Assembly (NCBI RefSeq): GCF_015832195.1
Contig: NC_052031.1
Span: forward strand, 7,627,850 to 7,691,849
From: Motacilla alba alba
Taxonomy: Eukaryota > Chordata > Aves > Passeriformes > Motacillidae
Direction: 5' to 3'
DNA length: 64,000 bases
Shown: piece after piece, positions 34,740 to 48,551 of the stretch
Numbering within the stretch: position 1 is the stretch's first letter
Layout: each line of letters opens with the position of its first letter
The notes under the pieces: generated by a model
Told to the model about the DNA's origin: nothing
The model's database searches: none
What the model saw: only the letters and a program-made list of their open reading frames with translations
Program-made: the position numbers and the translations under genes

Positions 34740-37491
34740 GAGAGAGGAATTCATGCAGCCACCTGCTTTAAATTACCCATCTCCCTTTTCAGCTAGTGAA
34801 GGGAAACAGGTACTTTTAAAGCTGTTTTCATCCTAAAGTCTTTGCATCAAAAAATGAACCTCTGCAGATGGCTAAAGGTGAGAGCTGAACCTGTGCAGTG
34901 GTACCAAAAGTGCACAGCTGGTATTTTGAGCATCTTGCATTGGGCTTTAGGTGTGCAAATTCTCTCTGGTGCCCCACTCCTGTATGCCTGTGGATCTGGA
35001 CCTGTGTGCTTTTGCTTTCTTTTCAGAGAGGCTGACAATGTTGTTTTACTTGACTTGAGCGCTCTTTGAAACAGAGACAGCCCTCACTCACATGGTTAAA
35101 AAACTGTGTGTTGCTTGTGCTGGGGTGTGTGCAGCCACGAAAGTGTGTGTCCCAGGAAATGTAATTACAAACGTGTCTGGATGGAGACAGAGGGGGAAAA
35201 AAAAGGGAGCTTACGAAGAGCCAGGAGAGCAGATGAACTGCTTTACAAAAGGGAAGAACAGAAGATAATATTTTTGTCTCAAAACGTGACCATTTGCCCT
35301 AATTCAGTCCAATTTGAGTGACCTGGGTGTATTGCCATTAACAAGCTGATGAGATTGACTCCGATTTGGGCAGACTCAGGGATGAAGTCGTGCCATAAGA
35401 AAGCACAGCCTGTAAGAGGGTATTGCAGTCCTTTAAAGACTTGGTAAATGTATTTTGTTTTATACCCAAAAGGTCTGAGAAGCACAAGGCTTAGTGTACT
35501 GATAGGTAGCTCATTTTCAATCTATAGGGGATCCTTCTTTAGCAGCACTCCCCACTCCTTCCTTGACAACTTGTTTTTGGTTCCCTCACGACAAATACAT
35601 ATATCTGCTGGTTTGTGAGATTTCTGTGCTGGCACAACATTTGGAGCAGTGAGATCTCTGGCTGTGCCTGAGGCTCTCTGGTGCTCTGATTACATAGATA
35701 GTAAAATAATAATGTCTAGCAATGTCACTTTCCAGAATTTTTTTTGTCATTGACTTCATTCGTCAGGGACTGTAGTAGTTCAGCACCCTGGATTGAGGAG
35801 AGGTGTGTTTGTGCTGCAAACCAAAGGTACAAACAGCTTGAATGAATGCTCCTGGGAGTTTTTGGAGTAAACGGATACAGCCATAAGCTTCTAGCACAGC
35901 AGTGTTCAGTCCATTCACATCGTGAGCCCTCCCTGAGCTCTCCAATGCCAGCAGCAAATTTAAAGGTGATTTGTGCATCTCCAAGAGATGGAGGCAGGCT
36001 CAGCTTGCACGGCTCATACCTCTGGGTACAGAACCTGGGGAGACCCATTACTGTACCCTGTGCCTCTGGTGACTTGGCAGCTGGAATTAGGACAGTGGTA
36101 GAAGAACAAGTGTTTGGTGAATTCTTTCTGCTGTGCCAATGATGATCAGGGTTCTCATGCAAATATTTCATGTGTGGCATAAATTATGACTTTGAGTGGA
36201 ATTGATGACACCCATGCTTTTCACTGCCATTAAATACACATTAAGCTGTTATGTTGGCAATAATGGGATATTGATGCCAGTCCCCCTGCTGCTGCAGGGA
36301 CAATGGTTGTTACATCTTATATTCCAATGTTTTGTACTTTTTCTTTTCTGAGCTTTTCAACTGAATAGGTCTTCTTCAGCTTCCCCTTAGAGATTCACAC
36401 AAATCTGAGCAGATTTTGCTTTTAGGACATTTGATACTCAGCCGAAATAGGTATTTTCTTCATTTCATGTTTCCCTGTGTTGTTTTTTGCAATAATAAAA
36501 AAAAAAAATTTAACTCGCTGAGTGATTCTTCTCTTGATTCCCATTCAGCCAAATTGCTTTCAAAGAGAGATACAGAGTATCCTGCTGGCAAAGATGTTTT
36601 CTTTCATACTCTTCTACTCTCAGTTATTATGCAGATTGAGATGTTCCTTTGACATTGATAATAAATGTGATTCTGATACACTGCATGGTTTACCTGCTGT
36701 TTTAGTAGACAGGTAAATTAAAGGGTGATGCTAAATGCTTCCTTTAAGGGAATATATTTTTGCACTAGTCTGCTAGAATCCTTATAGAAAAGACAAAAAC
36801 AATACAAGAAATGTTCTTGGAAAACAAGAGTCTTATATAATCCCTTGCAAGGCAAAGGCAAAGAAGTCTTAAGAATAAAGGTGGAGCATGAAATTGAACT
36901 TAGGTCAAGTGAGGGGGATTTGGTGTGTTGAAATAGTGCCAATTCTCATGAGGAGAAAAGGTTAAAAAATCGAGTATGTCTAAGCTAAGTGTGAAGTATT
37001 TTAAGTGTTTCAGTACATTAAATCAGGATAGTAGGCACTGAGCTAAGCAGTGTGGGAAGCAAGGTGAAATTCTGTCTTTGCCAGTAAAGGGTGGAGAGGA
37101 GATGTGCCAGTCCTGGAAAGGTGTCACATAAGCCAGCACGCCTGTCACTGAGTACACGTGGCAGGAGTGACAGGGATGTGTGCTGGCAGGAACCCGAATA
37201 TCTGAAACACACTTGTGTTGTGAGCTGGACCTGCTTGGGAAGAGCTCTGGAGTCACTGCAGAAGGCTCTGTAGAGGCAGCGCATGTGCTGATGGTGAAAC
37301 AATTGGGGTAGGTGATTAAAAGGAAAAGAAAAGAATAAAACCTGTCAGAGAGGTTGTGTGCCCTGTCATTAGTACTCGGGAACCGTGAAGGCTGTGTTTG
37401 TTCTACAGCTGCTTAATGAGCACACAGTGATCCCAGCAAAGGGTGGGGCTGTCTAGGTAAGGAGGGAGTAACAGAACAAGAAAAAGAAGAA

Positions 37492-37507
37492 CATGCATTA
37501 ATGCATG
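37492..37507. other. 16-bp perfect palindrome
   Basis: catgcattaatgcatg is its own reverse complement and contains two ATGCAT and one ATTAAT core. Homeodomain/POU-type factors favour such words. No function is shown. Confidence 0.5.
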
Positions 37508-40500
37508 GGATACAGAAAATTATTGAGATGCAAATCTATGGGATAAGGTAGAAATAAAAAGGATTTTTGTGCACTTTAAAGTCTAAATGTTTTTTTTATT
37601 AAAAGTTAATTATTTTTATTTTTATGTAACCATAAACAACCTTTGGGTTGATCAAAGATATTAATTTAGTTTCTGTTGGCTTTAAAATATTTGAAAGGAT
37701 TAGCTCATTTAGGAAGGAATTCTCCTTCTAAGTTGGTTTCCTTGCTGCCCCTTATTGGTACCCTTGTCCATTTCTCTGAAGCATCTGCATTTGCTATTTT
37801 GGCAACAGAGCAGGTGCTACCTATGCCAGCAGCTGGGATGATCCAGTGTTGTATTCCCTAATTTCTAACCACCTTGAAAGATATTAGACACTTAACCTAT
37901 GAATGATTCATAGTCAGCAGAAGAGGCTGTGGAAAGATTCCTACACAGACCATTTTATTTCATGTCTTGCTACACAGATTTTGTCTTTTTGGGGGAAAGA
38001 GAAATGTACAGCTTCCATTTTCCATGGTGAAGAAGGGTCATAAAGATGAGGAAAGAGGAGCAAAAACAGGCTACAAAACTGCTGACAGTGAAGCCGATGG
38101 AGTGGAAACACGTGCACAAAAGGTGAGGAGAGAGATGCTAAAACACAGGTACCACAGCAGAGAGCACAGGAGCAGAGCAAGGTGGGGGAAGCACAGGGAG
38201 ATTGGTGAGGTGTTAGAAATGAAAACCTGGGAGGGGAGACAAATGCTGGCATAAAAACTGGATAGTGAGCCATGGCTGTAATGATTCAAGGATAAGAGAA
38301 TTAGTCATAGTGGAAACTGCTGTAACACACCATAAACTCAAAAGAGTAGCAGCCATTAAACCAACACAAGATTGCATTTCTTCCACCATCAAATATCACT
38401 GGATCATTCAGGGTGAGATCTATCATTTATAAAGAAGGCCATGATTTTATTTTCTCTTTTTCCTCATAGGTTTTGGTTGAGTGAGAATGGGAGCTGTGCT
38501 GGGATTCCTGGCACATCCATGCATCATGGAGTCAGGACTACCAGCCAGCCAGGGGCCAGGGTGGGTTTTTGCCGGGATTTGGGCTGTCAGCTGCCTCATC
38601 CAGGCCATGTTTTCCTCCAGGTGTTGGTTGGGAAGGCTTTGGCAGTACTGTGTGTTGCTTTCTGCCAGGTGATGACCTGGGTCAGAAATGCTGGAATCGC
38701 TTGAAGGGAACCTTTTCCATGAGCCTGACCATGTGTCAGTGAAGGTGTTGGCAGGGCTCCCACTGACTGCAGCGACCCTGGGGCAGAGCCAGGGGCTCTC
38801 AGACCTGCAGGGCTCAGGCTGTGGGCAGCAGGGAGATGCCATCACTGCAGGCTTCCCTGTGTCATATGGTGGGTTGCTGTCAACACCTGCTGAAGGAAGT
38901 AGTAAGCATCAACTAAGTAGAAATAAAAAGATTAGAGAAGAACAGATAATAGTTGTTAAAAAGAAAAAAATAGCCTTGAGAAAAATAGCCTATCTCATGC
39001 TTGAGATAGGAGAGAAACAGTGTTTGGGAACAGGTCCCACATGTCTCCCAGATGGTGCCAAGGTTTTTCTAGGGGCTGCTGCTGTGAAGGGCCAATGTTA
39101 TTATCCAGCATGGCCGTATCTTCCCTAACTCTTACATCTACTTGGAAAAGAGTGCCCCGCTCACTAGCCCTTGTTCATACCTTAGGTCTTACCCAGGACC
39201 CTGAAATGTGTTTAGGTTTTGATTGCTGGTACTGGGAACCTTTTGGTTTTCAGTCTTTTGGAAACAAAAACCTCTGGTTTTGAAGGAGAGAAATGGATAA
39301 ACCCCCCTTTTTTGTTTTTTATTTTAACAACCATCTTTTAAAGCAAACAAACAAAACCCTTTCAAGTACAAAACGTTGTCTAAATCTCATAATGACCTTG
39401 TTTCACAAGCATTGTGATGCTCTCTTTGATAAATAGTGCCAGACAGTAATCACTGTGCACTTGGGACGTGGCTCAGAGCTGATTTAAGATGATCTAGGAC
39501 GACATGTGCAGCTGAGCTGCTGGCTCTGCTGTGTTGGTGCTGATGATCCTGTCACTGTGCTGAGTCAGAACTAATGCTGATTTGGCTGCAAACTCACCTG
39601 CCATAAGGGAAAAAAAAAAAGCCAAAAAAAGGATGAGGGTTTAGCTGGGAGAGTGTCAGAGATGACTCAGACAGTGTTTAGGTTCTGGGGTGATAGAAAT
39701 TATACAGGTGGCTTTGGGACCTACTCAAGGGCACAAGTCTGGTCTTCTTTTATTTCTGGAACATAAGGTTTTGGTGGAATAGAGCTAGCCTGGATTTACA
39801 CTGAGATAATGGCAAGGGAATTGTATTTTGTGCTGTAGGAAGAAGAAAACAAGAAGTGTGTGTTAAAGGTGTGAAAGAACTGGATTGTTGCTCTCTGTTG
39901 TGCTTTGACTTAAGAGACACAAGTGCTGTCTCTGCAAGGAAAGGTATTTGCTGGCTGCAAGACATATTTTCAATGAAAAAAAAAATTCCAGATGATGGTG
40001 TACTTCCAACTGGAAAATTTCTTTGGCATTGAGTTTTTATTGCTACAAAGAGAAAGCAAATCACTCATCCCATTGATGTGGAATCAACCCCTCTTACCTG
40101 TTAGTGTTTTGTGGTCAAGAAATACAACACACAACAGAGGTGATTTATGGTGATACTTGAAGACTATTGGAAAGTACCTACAAAAAGTGACAGGAACTGT
40201 TGTCTGGTGGTGAAATGGTTGGGTAGCTCAAGTTTCATTTGGTTAGATTTTGTTCCACCTTAGAGGTACAAATATTTTTCCAGGGATAATCCACAGGAAA
40301 GTGGCTCAGGGTGTTTGGGATTGGTTAAAATGCTGTTTGCACCTTGCCAAGAACAGAAGCATCAGGAGAAGATATTCCTGTAAACAAGATGAGCAAGTCC
40401 ATGAGTGTGGGCAGATCCCTGGCCCTTTTCTAGTTAGCAGGGTTGACCCAGTCGAAAGAGCTATTTTCTATATGATAATTACCAATACGGGTTACTAGTG

Positions 40501-43500
40501 CTAATCTTATAATCCAATTTGTTGAAAAATCCTTGCTTTAGGGAGAGGGTGAACTTTCCCTCTGAGGGTGGAACTGACCTGAACATGCTTAGAGGTGTTT
40601 TTGATGTAATGAATATGGTCAGAAAATGGAAATGCATCAGATAACCAAGCCAGAGGGAGGAGCGATGGGGAGTGCAAAACCTGGAGATGCCATTAACATA
40701 ATTGCTGCTGGCTTGATGAAATACAGGACACATTTAATAGTGGAGAAATCAATGTCTAAATTGATTGTACTGTCACAGAAGACTGAAGTGTACCAGGTGG
40801 TGACTGCTAGCAGCAAACTGAAGGGCAAAGGTGATTTAGACCTGAGCTGTTGACTCTTAAAGTGTTAATTTCCCACGGTGTTTACTGTGGTGGATGAAAT
40901 CCTCCTGGTTTTGTACTTGCTCTCTGAAGTTTCTTAAAGGAAGGCCTTCCCACAGGCTGGTGGTGTTTTATACACACAAGGGGTGGTGCTGTGTCTTTTG
41001 AGAGGTGTACAGCAGAAATGGATGATGGCTGATTTTTCCCAGGCTTTTATATCCATGGCTCCCTCCTGCTGGCAGGTCAACAGTGCTGATCAAATGCTGC
41101 TTGTTTCTGGTTAAGCTGCTTTTTATCTCCAGCTCTGTGGCTCCCTGAAGCAAATGAAGAAAGAAAGATTTCCCAAGACAGTTCTTTTCTTCTCTATTCT
41201 GTTTGTTCTTATTTAATCCAATTTTTAAAAAATTCAGACTTCTCTTGAAAGGAAAGCATGAGGGGCTGTAACCAGACTTCTTTATGGTAGGATTTGTGCT
41301 TGCATGGAGGGACTACGAGCTGATGTTCATCTCAGGCATGCTGGGGCCAGGCTGCATGATGGAATTGGAGTGGGAAATGAGTCAGCTTATGATGCTGCAC
41401 CTTCCTCACAAGCACCTGCCCTGCAGACCTGCTGATGAGCAGCTTGTCTTCCTTGTGATGAATGTCAAGTGTCCTGATTAGTAGGAGAGTGGCTCTCCCC
41501 TAGAGTTGCTCAAGTAACAGCTGAACCCAGGCCAACTCTCTCCTCTTGCAGAAGATCTGACAGGATGACTGTCAATTAATGCCTGGTTTTGATGCTGAAT
41601 TTAGGATACACGTGTGCTCTGAATTCCCTTTTTTATCTAGAAGCCCACTGTTCTCTGTGTAAGCCTCCGCCAGGTGAGGCAGTAGATCTAGAGGCATTGC
41701 TCTATCCTGCACCATAGGAACACATCCTGTTAGGCAAGCCATCCTTTCAGGGAGGCACTGACCAGGTATCACAAATAGTTCAGCACTGAGCCCTGAACTG
41801 CTGCTGAAATAGCTGTGATCGATGATCACACTCCCATTCACCCCAGCTAAGGGGAGGCACAATGCCAAAACCAATCAATTCCTGAATCTTTTTGTTTTGC
41901 AGTATTTTTAATGGCACTTAAAGCCAACTCTACTTAAATGTTTGCTGGCTCCTCTGAAAAGTCATTGCTTTGCAGTTCCAGCTTTTAAATTAAAAAAAAA
42001 AATCCCAAACAAACCAGCTGGTTTGCTGCATTGCCTATTGTGATACCAACCTGCAAATCTCTTGAACTGCTTTGCTAAACAAGGGAAAAAGATTTCCTTC
42101 AAGCCTTGTCACGTGGTCGTGCAGAAATCACGGCTTTCATTGAAAAAGGCGGGAGGAAAGAAAAGTTAAGTTGGCTCCTCAGTATTGAAGAGTTGAAAAT
42201 GTGGACTTTGAAAATCTGCAAAGTTAAATGAGGTGGAGCTAAGTTGCATAGTGTTTTAAGGTCCTGTGGCACTTAAATAGGTTATATGAATTTGATGGGG
42301 TGGAAGCAATGATGCCTGACTCAAGGTTTTGGGAGGCTTTCTGTGACTGTTACCGAAAGTACAACTTGATTAACAAACTTTGACATGATTTAAATTTAGC
42401 ATTTACACGGTAGATAGTCTGATGGGAAGGCCCAGTAGTGCCTCATTGGGCACCACACATGCTAGAAACAGGAATAAATTACTGGGGCAATGACCTGCTC
42501 TCATAGGCAGTCTCTAGCCTGCTGAGCAGGACAGACCCAAAGAGCTCTGGTCCCTGAGCTGTCAGTGTGCCCCCTCTGGCATGGATTTGCCCATGGCAGC
42601 TGGCACAGCATGGGACACTGCAGTAGAGGCTCTGGATGAACTCCACAGGAACCCTGCAGTTAGGCAGTAAAGGTGAGTAGAGGCAGTTTTGTCATGGGAT
42701 GATGATAACCGGGCACTTGTTAGATGTTAGGAAAGCACGTAGCACCCTCATTGTTCTTCAGGACAGCAGAAAATCAGCATGAAGAGACCTTGCTCCAGTG
42801 ATCCATGCATAGTCCAAGCATGAGATCCTGATGGTGTGCACAGTAACACAGGGCAGAACCAGCATTTCTACCATAAAAAGAACTTACCTTGCTTTTAATT
42901 GTACAGGTTTGGCACCTAGCTTGACCTACGTATCTGGCGGAGACAATCACCACTCAAGATTAATATTTATCATGCTGAAAGTGATTTTTCTGCTGAATGT
43001 GCCCATTTTCTTCCACTGGCTACAGAGGGATGCTGGCTTTTGCCAGATAGATGCTCAGCTTTTAGTTACCTGAAGTAAAATAAGGAGCCATCAGTGGAAT
43101 CAGTCCCCACTGAGTTGCATTAGCTGTTACACAAGCTCCAAGGTCACTCTGCAGCACTCTCTAAGCTGCAGGGGTGAGGGTGTTTTGATAAGCTGGGACA
43201 TCACAGTGGTGCAGCTAGGTCTCTGCAGTGACCTAATTATACTGGAGAAGGGATCTAAATCTTTGCCTCTGAACTGCTGAATTAGAAGGGAAACACAGCA
43301 GGAGCACAGTCTTGGTCCTTAGTTCTGTAGAGCTGTTTGTGAACCAGGAGTTTTTATTGCTTTGCCTTGTAGCAGCTTCCTACCAAAGGTGCATTATCAC
43401 ACAGCAGAGTCCCTTCCTCTCCAGGAAATAATTAACATCAGGCTAATGCCAGGGTAAATTTCTGTATTATACATGTAGGATATAGCTATGTCTGTCTGTC

Positions 43501-46500
43501 TATGTATCTGTCTCTAGACACACATATTCAAGCTTGCCTGTAACAATCAGCTTGTAATTTGTCAAATGGGCTAGACTTTGTATCTGTGTTTAATTTCCAG
43601 CTGCAAAAAAGGCAGCTGCAGGATATTTCATGGCTTCCCATGTGCATGGTTACAGGCAGGCTGCATTGCCCAGGCAGGTGAACCAGCTATGAATGCATTT
43701 CTTTCTTTGTGTCCAGACTGGCTCATATCTCATGGGCACAGTCAGCAGCAAGGGACAGCTGGGGAACTGTGCCTGAGCAAAACCCTGATCTCTCCCTCCT
43801 GCCTTTCCCCAGTCCTGGGCTGATGAGTCACTGCTGATTGATTTGACTGATGCAGCCCTTTTGATAACACATTACCCTGCCCCTGGAACAGGGTTTAATG
43901 GTGCTGGGGACAAAGCTCTGCCTACTGCTGTCATGCCAAGCTCATCCCTCACCAGGCCTTGGCTGGATGCAAGAGGGAATCTTGCAGCTCTGGGCACTCT
44001 CTAGCTGCTAGAAATGCTAACAAATTTGGATTTGTAGCTGCCTAAGCTTCCTTAGCCCTATGGGTAAATCTGGACTTCAGGAGAAAAGTGCACTAAGCAA
44101 AGCTTGGCCAGACCCTGCTGCTGGAGGTCATTTTAACTGGAGTCAGCAGCACAGACACAGAAAAGAGTCCAGAAGCTGAATGTAGCTGATGGCCAAGTTA
44201 AATCTAAGATGTGTTTTCTCCACTGTTTACTTAGCTCAGGCTGCCTTGGGCTGCTAGTTTCTCCTTGGTTCTATTTATTTATTACTTATTCTTGCAGTGG
44301 AAATGGACTCTGCGGGCTCGGAGACAGCCCAGGAGGCCAATATTGGATGAGGCTTGCTCATAATGGGCAATGTTACATATTTTTCTTGTCAGGCTGTGAT
44401 TTCAGATATTGCTTTGTTCAATGAACAGGGTGGTTTCACATAAGGCAGTTAAGTGCTCACAAAGGGCTGGTCCTATCCTGGGATGGGTGGTTGCAAGTCA
44501 GGCAGAAGTTCCCAAGCTAAACCTCCCAAGCATGATGTCCCTCTAGTGTTACAGGTGTCGTCAGTCTCTATTTTGTCTTCCCCCCCACACCAAATGAAAT
44601 ATTCATAAAAACATCTAGCATTTCCAAAGTTGAATATTGAGAAAGATTCAGCTAAAATTTATAAAGAAAAAATGTCTTATTTGCTATGGGGTTGGTTCTT
44701 TTTTTTTTTTTCCTGTTTGAAAATACTCAGCCATCTGGTCAGCAAACAAATAAAATGCTGAATGATATTGGCAGCAAAACATCCACTGAAAAACAGTGAA
44801 TGGGAGAAGGAAACAGTTCACAGTCTTTCTGTAGCCTGATGGGTTTTGGTTTTGCAGTGTTTTTTTTCCACAGAGGAGACTCCCGGATAAAATCTGTATT
44901 TGTAAAATGCAGAACCTGGTCACAATATTCATATAAGTAAATGCAGCTTTGGCAACGCCCAAAGTCAATGAAGATATTTTTATTTTTACTTCCCCACAAG
45001 GATTAATTAGGTTTGGCAAAAGAAGCACCCCTTTCCTTAATTTTCAAAATGCTTACTTTGTAGTATTACATGTAAATGCAATATTATATATTAATGTAAT
45101 ATAGTAAGTACTATTATATAGAAGTGCAATAAGTCCTGTCTATAAACATGTTTGCTGTCAGTGTGACCACTTTCATTAAGATTGTGTGAGTTTGAGTGCA
45201 AATCCCTTGTTTTGACACAAAACTGACCAATACTTGTAGCTCTTCCTTGGGGGACTGTGTGTATGGGTAGAGGGGACTTTGGATTGGGCTAACATTCCCT
45301 TCCACATTGAAGGTTTATTCCACTGATTCTCTCTGGCTGTACCTAAAATTCAGCCCCTGAGGAAGTGAAAGTCTGAAGGGGACAAGCTGAGCCCAGAAGT
45401 GAGCCAGACTCCTCCATCCCCGTGGAGAGAGGCAGGAGCACACCAGGAGCTCACAGGTGGGGGTCACCAGTGACGAGGGAATGAGGGATGGCTTTGTCAC
45501 ACCCTGCCCTGGGCTGGCCAAGTACCTCATGGGCATTTTTTTCATGTAGCAGCATCTCTCAGGAGAAAGGGAAATGTGGAGCAAATGCATTTGGTGGGAA
45601 ATTGTGGAGGAGGTGACAGGGCAGAAAAATGATACAAGATCACACAAGTGAGCATCACCAGGCTTCCCTCTAATAACTGGCTTGTTCCTTTTCTCATAAT
45701 TTTCTGGTGCCTGCTATGAAAAATTCTTACACCTAATGGAAAGTGATAACCAACAGCAGAGGGACAGGAGTGGAAGCTTTGCAAAATGCTCGTGCATGTG
45801 CCTGCTTTTAAGCACATGAATAATTCCTCTGAAGTTTGAAAATGAATGCCTTATTTAAGATGAAGTTGATGTTAAATACCATCCTGGATTAAAGTCAGGG
45901 AATTCTGTGTATCACAGAGTCAATGCTCTGACATAACTGAGACATATGATTGAATTTAAATCTTTTGCCTCTGGTAAGTTGAAGATTTTGCTTTAGGTTC
46001 AGTGTTGAAAAAATTAAATTGATTGGTGTTAAGAATATTTAAATGTTAAGTCAGTTTGGTGCTCATTTCATGCTCTTTTGTGGGTTTTCATAGAATTTTT
46101 TCTTCTGTACACATTCTGCAGATGTTTTAAGACTAAGTAATGATGTCCTCTTATGTGCTTTTCAAAGTGGAATTTGTGTAGCAGATTGGGCAGGATGATG
46201 CTGTGGGGCTGCTGCTGGAGGGGAACTGCAATGAAATGGGCTGTGTTGATTCCTCAGATGATTAAATCTGGCCATAGTTCAGGTCCTCACAGGATTAAAG
46301 TTGGCAACTTGTAAAATACTGTTACCTTTATGCTCCTCTCCACGAACCCCCTGGGAGCCCTGTGAGGCTGAGGCAGTTTGGCAGTAGTGAACTGAATCAT
46401 CAGAGATGCATTTTCCCTATGGACAGTGTAATTTCAGAAGTTAAACCTGGTTCAGAGCAGTGGCTCACTGAGGAAGTGGCTGTTCAGAAGGAGAGGCACA

Positions 46501-47116
46501 AGCTCTTGGATGCACTTGTACATGCCCAGAAAATATTAATGTTGAGCTCAATTGTTCACTCAGATTGGAGGAGCCTTGTAGATACATATGCTATGGTATT
46601 TGTCTTAACATTTGCTCCATCTGGGTAATTTTTCTCAAGTGCATGGATATAATTTCCCCACTGAAGTTAGCAGCTCAGGTCCTCATCTGAGGTAAGTTAT
46701 TTTGTCCTACTCAGCTGTTTCATATCTGATGTAGTTCTAGTTTGTGAATTCTACACATCTCAAGAGCACCCAAAGTGAGGGTTTGCCCATGTCCTTTATT
46801 TTGAGATTATAAAAAGGGACTCCAATTTATCATCTTGTCTTGCATCTGGTAAAGAAAGGCCCTGACAAGGCATGAAAATAAGTGAGTTCATTTGGCTGGT
46901 GCTTCAGGAAGCAGTGAAATTTGCCACTGCGTTGGTGTTGGTCTTCAGAAGGAGAACAAGGAGCAGAAATAAAAAGGAAAAAGTTGTCTTGGGAAATGGA
47001 AAACCCAGTGCCCAGGGGAAACCTGGTGAAAGCTTATGCATCTGCTGAGTGGAGACTGCCTGGGTCTGTTGACTCATCTTGGAGCAGCTGACTTTGCTGT
47101 CCATCTCAGGCCTGGG

Positions 47117-47256
47117 ATCATTGAGTCACAAAATGATTTGGGTTGGAAGAGACCTTGCAGATCCTCTGGTTCCAGCTCTGCCATGAGCAGGGACACCTTT
47201 CATTAGACCAGGCTGCTCAGGGCCCCCTCCCAGCCTGGCCTCCATGGCCTTGAATC
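47117..47256 (-). mobile_element. CR1 LINE 3' end fragment
   Basis: The + strand shows cacaaaatgatttgggttgg, then agagaccttgcagatcc. The ccagctctgccatgagcagg and caggctgctcagggcc blocks follow, all typical of CR1 3' ends in reverse complement. About 140 bp survive. Confidence 0.92.
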
Positions 47257-48130
47257 CTTCACAAACTAAAGCTCAGCAATTTTTTGCAGTGGCTTAATTA
47301 GAGCCCCTTGGGATACTGCAGGTACCTTAGGTAATTGCTTTCTTGGGATTTGCTTCTGAGCTATTTAATAGTTACACCCTGAACCCTTTCTGTGCGGATT
47401 GCCTTCTGAATAGGCAACAGTCAGCAACATCCATGCTCAAAAAACCAGAAGCTTCTCTTTCCATTTATGAGTCTTAAGCTCTGAATAGCTGGGAATAAAA
47501 CATCAAGGTTGAAAAGGAGGAGGAATGAATAAAATCCAGCATATTAAAAGTTATAATTAGAACTGTGATCAACTTCGATACTGTCAGGCCTGTTTGACTG
47601 TAATAACAGAGTAGCTCTGAATAAAAAGCTTCACCATATTGGTAGTGAAACATGAATCTTGTTCTAGGAGAGCATTCTGGCTGATTGCACAGTGCCAGGG
47701 TGTGTGGATGTGAGATACAGCACGTGGGTGGCTTATCTGGTGTCCATATGCACGCAGCGTTTGCATAAGGCGTGCTGTATACATGATGTTTGGGAATAAT
47801 AGGCACTAATATTTACTTTCCTGAAGAGAGAAGCTGGGTTTATGTGTATGGAAGTGACCTTGTGCAAACAGATCTGTCTGGATGCTGCTCTGTTTGTGTG
47901 GCAGGGAGCAGGGTGGGACACTCAGCCAGCTGGGGACTGTCCTTCCGTCCTGTGCAGCAGCACTCAGCCCCAGCACTGTGGAGAACACCACTGGTGCCAC
48001 ATTGTCATTGTCCCCTCTGCAGGGCACTTTGCTTTGTGCTCTGAACTGGTGAATACCAAATGACAAAACAGCATTTAGTGAGCTTTCTCCTTTATAGTTT
48101 TGTAGGTAGAAATTTATTGCAGTGGGCGGG

Positions 48131-48545
48131 TGTGGCATTCACATTGTCTGGAAAAATCCCTTCATCCAAGATTTTTCTCCTGGGAAGCTGAGAAGCCTCC
48201 AAGAAAAAAGGAAAACAATTCTTATCTGATTTGCTTCTCCTGTGTTGTGCTCATGTGGAATGTGTTTGGAGATTGTTCACCCACAGGTGATTGTTTCACT
48301 GGACTCTGGTGTGAGTTGTTTGACTCTTTGGCCAATTGGGGCCAGGCTGTGTCGGGACTCTGGAGAGAGTCAGGAGTTTTCATTATTATCTTTTTAGCAT
48401 TCAGTAAGTATCCTTTCTGTATTCTTTAGTATAGTATGGTATTCTTTAATATAATATAGTATCATAAACTAATAAATTAGCCTTCTGAGAACATGGGATC
48501 AGATTCATCATTCCTCCTTGCCACGGGGATCCTGCAAATACAATA
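48131..48545 (+). mobile_element. Solo LTR, second family, copy 3 (415 bp)
   Basis: It starts TGTGGCATTC like copy 2 and ends ATACAATA, one C-to-T change from the ACAACA terminus of copy 2. The flanks are GGCGGG (48125-48130) and GGTGGG (48546-48551), a 6-bp duplication with one mismatch. The sequence is nearly identical to copy 2 over the central roughly 330 bp, including the ttggccaattggggccaggc block and AATAAA (48471-48476). No internal proviral sequence is present. It lies in the putative first intron on the sense strand, so its polyadenylation signal could in principle act on the host transcript. Confidence 0.9.
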
Positions 48546-48551
48546 GGTGGG

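Larger units (their letters stand above)
33449..48124 (+). other. Probable first intron, proximal part
   Basis: It starts with the donor GTGAGA and G-rich island sequence (G runs at 33491-33504 and onward). No further exon with acceptor, open frame and donor could be supported. Small features are a 33-bp duplication (34674-34739), a 16-bp palindrome (37492-37507) and a 9-bp-arm hairpin (38989-39010). Intron identity is inferred from the exon at 33320 and the absence of a plausible acceptor nearby. A separate unrecognised gene cannot be excluded. Confidence 0.5.

Noticed and set aside
38441..38845. Overlapping open frames on both strands that might be an exon
   Set aside because: No domain or family resemblance, and the apparent gt/ag sites do not bound a consistent frame.
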